This document shows positions 46,046 to 55,415 of a stretch of 64,000 nt of DNA, piece after piece. Source of the stretch: Scedosporium boydii (taxonomy: Eukaryota; Ascomycota; Sordariomycetes; Microascales; Microascaceae); NCBI GenBank assembly GCA_002221725.1, contig NJFT01000019.1, positions 124,001 to 188,000 of the forward strand, read 5' to 3'. The notes beneath the pieces are model-generated. The model did not search any database. It saw nothing but the letters and a program-made list of their open reading frames with translations, and was not told the DNA's origin. Position 1 is the stretch's first letter. Every line of letters begins with the position of its first letter. The position numbers were made by a program, and so were the translations under genes.

Positions 46046-47108
46046 GATTGTTTTGGGCTTTTGAACGGCGATGATTTCGATAATTACTAATGGACGGGCT
46101 CTAAATATAGAGCCACGATGGTCGGGGATTATAATATTACGAATATTCCGGGCTCGGTGAAGACTGCTGTTAAGTCGCGTGGGCGGGGAGCTGGGGGAAT
46201 TGGGCAAAGAGAGGATAAAAAGCTTGGTTGTCGGCGACGACGAATCGATGGCGGGGCAGTTTTGGACAGAGACAATGGAGCATTGACAACAATGAATGAG
46301 GGGTAAATTTTGATGACGGAAGTGGGGAGCAGAGCAGGGGCAACAACTGAACTTGACAGCATTGATTGACCAACTGGACTGCCAGCTCGACGGTGCAGCT
46401 TCGATATTTTCTAACTAAAAAGAAAAGAACATGAAATTACTGCAGTTCTAGTTCAGCACTAGACGGTAGGTATCAATATCAGGTCCTTCCCGGGTCCTGA
46501 TTTCCAAACACCCAGCACAGTACCTGGTGAAACTATCAGTACTTCTCTCTCTATCCGAGCGAGGTGGTGGTCGCCGACTTCTTGAGTAGTCGGCGACTAT
46601 CTGTCTCCATTCCAGTCTGATGCACCCCATATTATGACTTCATGCGTGATTTGAAAGATCGAACGCATGCCAGTTATCTCCTGCATAAGTTTGAAAAGCT
46701 TGCGGTGATAGGGCGAGGCGAGGATACGAAGATGGCAAAGATGGCATGGGAGCTCCCGGTCATCCGGCGAGCTTAGGGGTTCGAGAGATCTCCTTTCCGC
46801 GTGTTAGCGTCGAAAACCCCGATTCTAACAATTTGAACTGGGGATGGGGCTTCGGTTCGGTTCTATCAGCGGGCTCTATTCCTAGCTCAGGCCAACGAAG
46901 TTAGCACCTGTTGCTGTTAGTCATGACGATATGAGCAGACTTATACCGCCCCTTCCCCACGCAAGATATCAATTGATCTGTCACCTCATCTCCAAACTTC
47001 TTCTCTACTTCTCTACTTCTCTACACCTCCAAGCTTCCTACTCCCGAGGAACAAAAAGAGTTTATTTTGAAACAAGTTCTACACCAGCCAACCCCCCAAT
47101 CCCTCACA
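46046..47108. other. Divergent promoter region
   Basis: This lies between TMA22 and the small cysteine-rich gene, which point apart. It holds TCAATTGA at 46969-46976 and a TTCTCTAC tandem repeat (47001-47024), the latter probably part of the pyrimidine-rich leader of the gene at 47109. No gene was recognised. Confidence 0.6.
47001..47024. repeat. TTCTCTAC tandem repeat, three units
   Basis: Three exact copies of the octamer lie about 85 bases before the start codon at 47109, in a CT-rich leader. Confidence 0.9.
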
Positions 47109-47370
47109 ATGTGCAGACCGGCCACTTGCAACACTTGTCGTATGTGTAAAACCCCTCCATCAACTTGGCCGCGCCATTCATATCCCTTTCCCTTTCCCTC
47201 ACACTAACATCCAAAAAGACAAGAAGACCTGGTGGGGCTGTGGAAACCACGTCCCCTCCGTCATGGACTCGGTCGATAAAGCCTCCTGGTGCACCTGCGA
47301 GCCTAAGGTCGAGCGCGACGGCAAGGAGTACCCGCCCATGGGAAAGCAGGGGAGCTGTGCTGTGGCTTAA
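47109..47370 (+). CDS. Conserved 60-residue cysteine-rich fungal protein
   Basis: Exons 47109-47139 and 47219-47370 encode 60 residues. The sequence starts MCRPATCNTCHKKTWWGCGN, then HVPSVMDSVDKASWCTCEPK and VERDGKEYPPMGKQGSCAVA. Cysteines at 2, 7, 10, 18 and the later Cys-Thr-Cys pair suggest a small zinc-binding fold. From memory this short protein, with its Trp-Trp-Gly-Cys-Gly and Cys-Glu-Pro-Lys-Val motifs, is widespread in ascomycetes and other fungi under names such as hypothetical protein; I know no assigned function. The 79-nt intron has donor GTATGT, a CTAAC lariat site and acceptor AAAAG, which is purine-rich for an acceptor but is forced by the frame. Confidence 0.88.
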
Positions 47371-47561
47371 AGGAAATAACGCGGGGTATTCGTCTACCGG
47401 AGTTGTGGAGGAGGATTTGATGCAGGGAGAACAGCGTCGGAGTTGAATGGGGTTGCAACGAGGAACTGAGGAGTTAGTGGTGTTTGAGTGGGATTTGGAA
47501 TTGAAGAGTGATTATTACAGCCGGGTTGAGTTGGCTATGTTGGGTAAGAGTGAAGAGGTGT

Positions 47562-47581
47562 TATATATATATATATATATT
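47562..47581. repeat. TA dinucleotide repeat
   Basis: About ten TA units lie in the gap between two converging genes. Confidence 0.9.
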
Positions 47582-47665
47582 CGTGGATGTTTTGTTCGTC
47601 CTGTATAAACTAAAAACAGTGTCTAAGAGTGATCTGTGATCTGCACCGCTCATGCAACGGTTTAT

Positions 47666-49153
47666 TTACATCCTGTGCTTCAAGACATATCCATACTGAA
47701 CAGGTTTCTGAAGAGGCACGCCCAACGCATCACCAACCTTGAGCACCCAATTCGGCTCCCTCAAGAACTGCTTACCCACGAGGCAAAGATCCGCCCTGGG
47801 CGGCTCGATCTTGCCCTCCTCCTGCCCCTCCAACGGCCCATCCTGAACGGTCAGCCTCGCCCTCTCGGGCACATTAATCATCCCAACAGCGCCGATGAGC
47901 AGATTCAACCCTTCCTCTTTAACGGCGGCGCGGATCTTGCCCGCCAGATCGGACTGGTAGAACGGATCGCCCATGCGGATCTTTTGCTTGGGGTTGTTGC
48001 CGGCGGAGCTGACGTCTAGGAGATCGACGCCGAGGGCGGGGAGGGTCTTGGCGAGGCGGATGGTGGATTGGAGGTCCCAGGAGGGCTCACCAGTGTATTC
48101 GAGCCACTCGGTGGCGGAGATTCGGAGGAAGAGGGGCATGGCTTCGGGGATGACGGCGCGGACGGTTTGGATGACTTCGGTGACGAGGCGGGTGCGGTTC
48201 TCGAAGCTGCCGCCGTATTGGTCGGTCCGTCGCTGAGTGTGAAAGTTAGAGAAAAGGTTTCGAATTTAGAAGCCATATATACTGGATTGGCCAGAGATTT
48301 CGGGTCCAGAACCTACGTTTGTAACCGGGGACAAGAATTCTGAAATCAAATAGCCGTGGGCACCGTGAATCTCGATAAGGTCTAAAAAAAAAAAGATGTC
48401 AGCCGCCGTTTCCGAAGAACAAACTCCACGTACACTGCTATCATTGTCTTTCCCCAACTTACCGAATCCAGCTTCGACAGACCGCCTCGTAGCCTCCGCA
48501 TAGCTTTTCAGAAATTCCTGAATCTCCTCCACCGTCAACTCCTTCGGCGTAGGATACGCCTCACTATAAGCGATCGCACTCGGCGCCACGACGTCATCCG
48601 GCCAACCACCCTGCTCCGGCTTGGCATAGGTTAAGTTCTTGCCGACCCAGGGCGGCAAATCGCTTGCTTTCCTCCCCGCATGCGCGAGCTGGATGCCAAT
48701 CTTTTGGCCCTGGCTGTGGACGTAGTCGACGATACGCTTCAGAGGCGCGATCTGGCTGTCTGTCCAGAGGCCCGCGTCGTGGGGGGAGATGCGGCCGCGA
48801 GCTTCGACGGCGGTGGCTTCTACGATGACGAGGCCGGCGCCGTTGAAGGCGAATTGGCCGAGGTGGACGAGGTGCCAGTCGGTTAGGTGGCCATCCTCGG
48901 AGCCTGCGGAGGAACGTTAGCGGGGCTGGCATAGGGACCGGGGGGAGGGGGGGAGGTTCCGTTTGAGAGCTCACTTACTGAAGGTGCACATGGGACTCAC
49001 GGCAAATCGGTGGTGTAGAGTGACGCCCCGGATCTTTAGAGGCGTAAAGAGAGTCGGTAGGTTCTCGGTCTTGAGAGGGGTCCCTGCTGGTGGGGATTGC
49101 TCCGGGGTGTAGTAAGGCGCACCCGGGGCTCGAGGGGCTGCGGTAGGAGCCAT
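47666..49153 (-). CDS. Old Yellow Enzyme family NADH:flavin oxidoreductase (YqjM-like class)
   Basis: Exons 49153-48979, 48903-48463, 48381-48317 and 48232-47666 encode 415 residues forming an FMN-binding TIM barrel. Visible motifs are PLKIRGVTLHHRFAVSPMCT with Cys56 at the place of the redox-tuning Cys of YqjM, FNGAGLVIVEATAVEARGRI, IGIQLAHAGRKAS, DLIEIHGAHGYLISEF with the substrate-binding pair His211/His214, RRTDQYGGSFENRTR and FLREPNWVLKVGDALG. The enzyme should reduce activated C=C bonds of enones with NAD(P)H; the natural substrate is unknown. Residue 58 is Phe where YqjM has Tyr. No secretion signal is present, so it is probably cytosolic. There is no surrounding metabolite cluster: neighbours are housekeeping genes. 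Confidence 0.94.
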
Positions 49154-52100
49154 GGCGAGATAGTAGGAGGGAGAAGGGTATGGTCTTCAGACTCAAATTA
49201 CGATATTGAGGTTCTCCTCGAGCACTATTCACGAGAGTCTTGTAGTGTAGGAAGATCAATTGACCAGGGAGATGATGTTGTAAGTGGGTTGCCGGGTTGA
49301 GAAATATATAGATTCATATACCCACATCAGAGAGATTCAATGATTTTCCACTTCGTACTAGGTTAGGTTAGAGACGGGCCACTCGCTATAAGTCTAGTTT
49401 ACTCCTGTTGCACACTACGATTTTCCATGCGGGGTTCGCGATAGTTGGGAGGTTGGTGTTGCAGTAAATGGAGTAAATCGATTGATTAGCGATCATTATC
49501 AGCACTCAAAAGTTCGATTGTTCTTGTTCTGTGCCGTTCGATTTTGTGGATTTATCAGCATCGTGCCAGCCGGAGACTTTTCTGCGGGGGGAGGGCGCGG
49601 GCGGCTTGATCGACTGAAGGACAATCAAAGGTTTTGATGATGTATTGATCAATTCGTGCTCCAATTGCATCATTCTATTTCCAATGGCATCAATTGATCA
49701 AATGGCATTGATCCCGAGGATTCGGATGGATCGTATCGTTCTCTAGACTGTTCGGCCGGCCGGTCCATCCTCAGATTCGGCTCCTATTCCTCTGTTAACT
49801 CATCCTTTGTAAGACGAATCCAAGACCCTTTTCGGTTGCTCGGTATTATTGAGTGGATGTATCCCCGCCCCTTGCCGACTCCCTGGTCTTTGTAGTTTAC
49901 GAAATAGTCGCATTTAACGCTTGGTGCGACAAATATAAAGCTCCTTATCTGGGAGCGGCCAAGCCAGCCGGGGCAGCCGGGGCAGCACGCACTGACAGGG
50001 GTTAGGACTTAGAGTTAAAGTGTGCGCCGTTCCTGGATAGACCTTCAACGCGTTCCTTGATCAGAACTGATGAGTATTACTACGTCCTTGGGAGCACTTC
50101 CATCCAAGTAATCTCGGTACGATAAGGGCCGCAGAGAGTTAGTTCCCGAGGTACTTCGTACGAAGGAATTATACAGCCTCCGAGCGCAAAACAACCCGGT
50201 GAGCTTCCTATGAAGCCAGCAATCGCGTGCTTCGGCGCTGGGAGAGCCTGGATACATCGGATTTCTCAGATTTCTCATTCCCATCTCGTGGCAAACTTCT
50301 TCTACAATCTCCTCTTCTCGCCTCCTCGCCTCCTCACTGCCGGGAGGTTGTGATGCCGACATGCGTACATATTTCATCGACGCTTCTGACCAGATCTCAA
50401 AGTACGGCTGAATCATGAGGCTAAATACACGTGCCAGGAGAGAATATTCCAAGGGCCTTCCAGATCGAAGTTGTTTCGGGCCAATGTTGGTCCCCGTTGC
50501 GGTTGGGTCGCGGTTAGGGTAGCCCAAACCAGGCGCAGCATAAAGCTGGGATGAACTTAATCGCGGATCTATAGCGAGCCGAAATGGCCTCCAAGGGCCA
50601 AGCTCCAAGGGCCAAAGAGGTGAAGGGAACAGACCAGACATCGGGACCATCGCATAGTTGTGGCGATCTCCGGCTAAAATAGTTTACGTTTGCTTTTCAG
50701 GGTGGTGGCCCCTGCTGTGGACAACCTGAAGATACCGGGGAACCTCGAATCTCTCGTATTCCTCAGATCGGACTCCAGGAACATCAACATTGAAACTGAA
50801 CGAAGTCAGGTACGGCTGTATTGTGATTCAAGAAGATACCCCGTTCCTTGAATGCTCACGTAACAGGTAGTTCTCCATTCAATTATTCTCGCGGTTTATT
50901 ACTTCGAAGCGGACGTCCCGTCTTGGTCCCCATCCTCGACGTCATGGATTTACCGGGGCCAACTCGATTGATGTTTCTAGAACAAGAATGTTCCTCGTCC
51001 ACCATAGTAAAATATGAGTTCTGCAAGTGATTTGGAAGTACCCAGTACACAGCTCCTCTGCAGCCACCAGACTCACTAAAACCCCCCAAAACTCCCCAGA
51101 CCCATGCTCCCAGCCCGTCGGTGGCCAATCACGTGTAGCCCTGACCCTCTTAAGCCTCTTAAGACGCAAGCGATCGTGTTTTACACGGCCTTTTTTGAAA
51201 CACGGCTTGGCTCACGACGGATCCATCCACTGCGACCTGGTATGCTTGTGCCTGGCCGATTGCATTTACCTGGAGCTTTTACCTGATCGTGACTGGTCCT
51301 TGGCCTTCATTGCTATACCCTCAGACCGTGTGCTTGCACCGATCTTGCGTGCAAACGAGATGAAAGTCCTGGCAAGGCTGTGCCATCAGTACCAAATCTG
51401 AGATTCTGAGAAAGGGAACGGGAATGAGGATGCGAATGAGCATGAGGAAGAGGAAGGGGGAGGGGAAGGTGAGGACGAAGGGGACGAAAACCCGAGAGAC
51501 CCGCGAGCTGCTTGAGCGATAACGGTGCATGAGGGGCGGGAGAACGGAGGGGGGAATCTGGACAAGAGCAGCCTGTCACTGGCTCCCTTCCCCGGATCAC
51601 CTTGATCTCAGGGCAGCCAGCTCCACATGCGGTTTTCAGTTCTCGGAGCAATACCTGTGACGAGTAAGTGCGAAGTAGACTCACCAATTGCGATGGCTCT
51701 TCTTTGCTTCCTTCATACTGCCCCTAGGTAACGTCGAACCCCGGTACGCATCGTCAAATCCCGAGCTGGATAAAGTCTCACTGAAACAAGCTTAACACCG
51801 ATATGCTTCTCGATACTCCCCATTCCCTGCTCGCAATGCCTGCAACTGTCTGCAACCCCCCCACGATACAATGTCACTCGTAGATGTCCATTGTTAGTGC
51901 CTTGCGAGGGTCCATCCCCCAGAGATCTGATACAGTTACCAGCACGGGCATCCCCGAGCTTTCCCTGACTCCGCCTCGCATGAATGAGCAATGGAAACCT
52001 CGTAAATCATCGAAGAGAACGGGAAAAAAATTCAGATGATCGCTCAAGCAAAGCTCGGCGTGTGCGGAGCGTTTCGTTTCGAGGTCTTTTTATTATTCTC

Positions 52101-52645
52101 ATCTCTTTGTCCCATTCCTGCCCATGATAACAACCCCCTAGCTCCCTTCAAGCTTCCTCTTCCGTTTCTTTTCTTTTCTCTTCTCCATCTGCTGAGCAGG
52201 TTCTTCGCTTTTCCGTTTACATTTCATTTGTGGTTTGCATTTAGCTGCTTCTTCTTCTTCTCTTCTTCTTCGCCATTTCCCCTTGCATAAGGTCAAGGTT
52301 GAGCGCCCAGGGTCACGAAGAACGTGCGCGGGAGATTTGTCCGTGAGAGCAACTGCATCCAACCCACCCCTGTTCTCTATAGCTACTATAACACATCCCT
52401 CTCCTGCTCTCTCCTTTCCACTCGGGGCTTGTTTCTTTTTAGCACGACTCACAGGCTGAGCCTTTTTATCTTGGGGTGTTCGCTTCATTTCTTCGTTTCG
52501 CTCTTGACAGGCCGGGCCTATTTTTGTCTTTCATAAGTCTCCTGCTCTGGCTCAGGAAGACGGGGGACACTGGGAATATAAGTCAGAAAAGGGGAGAACA
52601 AAAAAAAGAAAAGGAAATAAGAAAGAAAAGAACACGAGAATCAAG
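49154..52645. other. Gene-poor region of 3.5 kb
   Basis: It begins with the promoter of the oxidoreductase, where TCAATTGA occurs at 49256 and 49690. Three GGGGCAGCC-like 9-mers lie near 49965-49990. One doubtful minus-strand frame is listed separately (50045-50650). From about 52,060 to 52,280 the plus strand is CT-rich with CTTCTT runs, consistent with the leader of the BTB gene at 52646. Confidence 0.55.
50045..50650 (-). CDS. Doubtful orphan open reading frame of 201 codons
   Basis: One open frame reads through 606 bases from ATG to stop. Parts look protein-like (SLLARVFSLMIQPYFEIWSE, ARRREEEIVEEVCHEMGMRN), with a plausible amphipathic helix, and the base composition is not strongly skewed. 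No family is recognised, there is no splice signal to support a model, and a frame of this length can arise by chance in a window this size. It may be an orphan gene, a gene remnant or chance. Confidence 0.22.
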   Translation of the reverse strand: MVPMSGLFPSPLWPLELGPWRPFRLAIDPRLSSSQLYAAPGLGYPNRDPTATGTNIGPKQLRSGRPLEYSLLARVFSLMIQPYFEIWSEASMKYVRMSASQPPGSEEARRREEEIVEEVCHEMGMRNLRNPMYPGSPSAEARDCWLHRKLTGLFCARRLYNSFVRSTSGTNSLRPLSYRDYLDGSAPKDVVILISSDQGTR

Positions 52646-53697
52646 ATGGCCATCTCCAAATCTCTCACCAGGAGTGCTTCCACAGCTTCCATCAGATACA
52701 GGTAAGCTCTCGAGAGAAGCTCTTCTTACATGCGAGATTCCGAGTCCCTACTTATGCTAACAAACCCGCTACTAGATATGCTTATGGAGAGCTCATCCGC
52801 GTCTATGTCGGCCGCGAGAACCGAGAATTCATCATCAACAGGGCCCAGCTCTGCGCCGCCTCATCCTACTTCCAAGAGAAGCTCAAGCTCGTCGACGACT
52901 CCTCGGTCATGCACCTTCCACATGACTCTCCCGCCATGTTCGAGCTGTTCGTCACCTGGGTCCACAGCCAAGTCTCCTTCCGCAAGTACCTCGACGACAC
53001 CATCACCATGGCCTGCAGCCAGGCCGCCAACGTCCCCAAGGGCGTCGACTCGTCCACCCTCTGCCAGAAGCTCCATTGGGCCCTGGTGCGCCTCCACCTC
53101 TTCGCGTCGACCCTCAACATCCCCACACTGCAAGATACGGCCATGGATGCCATCCAGGACCTCTACCTCCGCCGCGACTGGGACGTGACGCCCCGCTTCA
53201 TCGCCTTCCTCTACGAACAGTGTTCCCCCTCGGCCTCACTGCGCCTCCGCCGCTGGGCCGTGGCCATGGTCGCCTACACTCTCTCCTCCACAAACTCCCT
53301 CGACCGCACACCCGACTCCGTCCCCGCCCAGTTCCACATCCTGCTCAAGACATTTCCGGAGTTCAGCGCCGAGTACGCCAACCACCTCCGCAAGATGTCC
53401 GTCTCCGGCCTCGATATCCGCGTCAAGAACCCTCAGCTTCGCATCCCCGCCAACCGTCTGCGTAACGAGGAGCGACGCTTCGCCTTTCGGCAGTGCGCAT
53501 TTCACACGCACCGCGCCGCTGTTGGAGAGAAGAAGTGTCCCCACGACTTGGCGGAGATGAAGCTTAAGAGGATGCCCATCATGGCTCCTCTTGTTGAGGA
53601 CATTAGCGGGTTCGAGGAGGCTTTGAAGACGCAAGGGAATCCGGACGTGCCGAAGCCTTTGAGGCGGCTTAGGTCTGTCTCGGGGAGCCAGATATGA
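52646..53697 (+). CDS. BTB/POZ domain protein with C-terminal Cys/His motif
   Basis: Exons 52646-52701 and 52776-53697 encode 325 residues. After MAISKSLTRSASTASIRYRY comes a BTB-type domain at about 24-130 (GELIRVYVGRENREFIINRA, LCAASSYFQEKL, MFELFVTWVHS). The spacing is that of the fungal BTB family in which a long insert (about residues 88-108) separates strand and helices, followed by ALVRLHLFASTLNIPTLQDT. Near the end a Cys/His cluster (FRQCAFHTHRAAVGEKKCPH) resembles the short Cys-x(2)-His motif often found at the C-terminus of such proteins. The function is unknown. The intron (74 nt) has GTAAGC, TGCTAAC and ACTAG. The codons are strongly C-ending in the third position, suggesting good expression. 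Confidence 0.85.
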
Positions 53698-55415
53698 AAC
53701 GGGGTTTTTGTGGTGGACGCTAGGTTTTGGCGATGGAAAGTTGGAACAAGCATCTTTGCGTTTACGACTGAAGTAGTCTGTCCGGCCTTACGTTCCTTAT
53801 GACTTTTCCTTTTCATCCTTTTTTTTTCCTCTCTATTTTCCCTTCCTATTCGCTTCTTCTTGGTTCCTCGAAGCACTCTTGGGCAACATCTAGAGCATTC
53901 GAGGCCACCCTTTTCGGACAACCATTCCCTTTGTCCCCATACAATTTTTGTTTGCCGAAATAGCAAATACGCCATACCCCCCGTCTTTCACTTCTTCCGA
54001 TGCGAGCGGCACTCGTTCCATCGCGGGGTCCAAGTCGATAATCTCCCCCATTTTCCTATCTCTTATTATACCCGCTCCAGAAGAAAGCACAGATCTCTTT
54101 TCCAGAATGAGAAAAAAATATTCAAATAAATGTACTCGAGATGCATTGATAGCTTTAAACCGGGATACCGCAAAAAAAGTAAAATAAAATATCAATTGAA
54201 GGGGTAATTATTAAAGTGCTTGCATCCGTTTACACTCGAGTTGATGAGGGCGGAAATTAATTGCGACGACCTCCTCCTGCAAGGGCTCATTCCCGTGATG
54301 TCATGCATCAAGGATGGTCAAAACGGCCCCTCTCCTCGATGACCCATTCTTGAATGCGCAAGTAATTCAATCTTGTTTGCGCTCTGTCCTCGTACCGCAT
54401 GCATTTGATTAAGGTCATGCGAAGCTACCCTCGCCTCAAGCCTCGGCCGGAACTTGCCCTAAGTTTTTATTCTCTTCTTCCCTTTTCTGGTTTAATGGCT
54501 GCTCGTACATTGTTACATGGAGGAATGGAGTAATGATCGGCAGGAACAGCGCCTCGAGCTGAGGATACGAGAAAGCGACAGCCGCAGAGAGGCACGAGCA
54601 ACGCAATTCATGCCGGTCTCTCAAAATCAGAAAGCGATACGTTTTTTTATGGAAAAAAATTCGTCATTTATAGATACTAAATAGGCAAGGCCACCTTCTG
54701 ACCCTCCCATTCGTCTCTCAGATCGACATCAGCTCGGTCAACATTGTCATACCCTCATCATAACTGTAATCTTGACATGTCCAAATGGAGAGGACAAGAA
54801 TAAAAAAGGTAAAATAAAAGAGGAATAAAAGAAAGTAAAGAAATGAGATGAAGAGAAGAGGAGAGAGAGAAAAATAAAAAAGGTGAAAAAACAATCCTCC
54901 TGGAGCCTCCTTGTAAGGAAACTGGTATTCCCAAGGCACGCCAAGGCATATAAGAAGTAGAAAGGCAAAGGCGAAAGTTAGGTTGGCAAATAAAAGTAAC
55001 AGGATAAGAGTCGAAGAAGAACGTGAAGAAGAGCATCGAGAAGAGGAGTATAATCATCTATACATGAACCCTCCAAGAAATAAAAATAAAAATAAAAAAG
55101 AACATGATGGACTTCGTATCGTCGTAACTTTTCATAAAACGCCGGCCGTGATATACCCAAAGAGAAACAGAAGGAAAACAGGAAGGAAAAAGAAAGGGGA
55201 AAACCCCCGATTTCAAATAAAATTCCTGAGAGGCAGAGATGCGTCAGAGGAAGCAGAAGAGAAAACAAAACAAAAGAAATGTACGCCTGAGATATGCAAG
55301 TATGCAAATCGAGATGCCCCGTAGCAAAAGGCGGAAATCAAAGCGAGGATGCTGTAGTAGTAGCTCCTTTCGCGGTTTAGCAGCGGGGGTTATAGAGACG
55401 CTCATAACTTCCTAG
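53698..55415. other. Convergent intergenic region with a long purine-rich stretch
   Basis: The first part is the T-rich 3' flank of the BTB gene. From about 54,780 to 55,320 the plus strand is strongly purine-rich, with many AAAG, GAGAAG and AAATAAAAA runs. This lies directly downstream of the minus-strand gene ending at 55416, whose transcript would therefore be rich in pyrimidines there. No gene was recognised. Confidence 0.6.
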
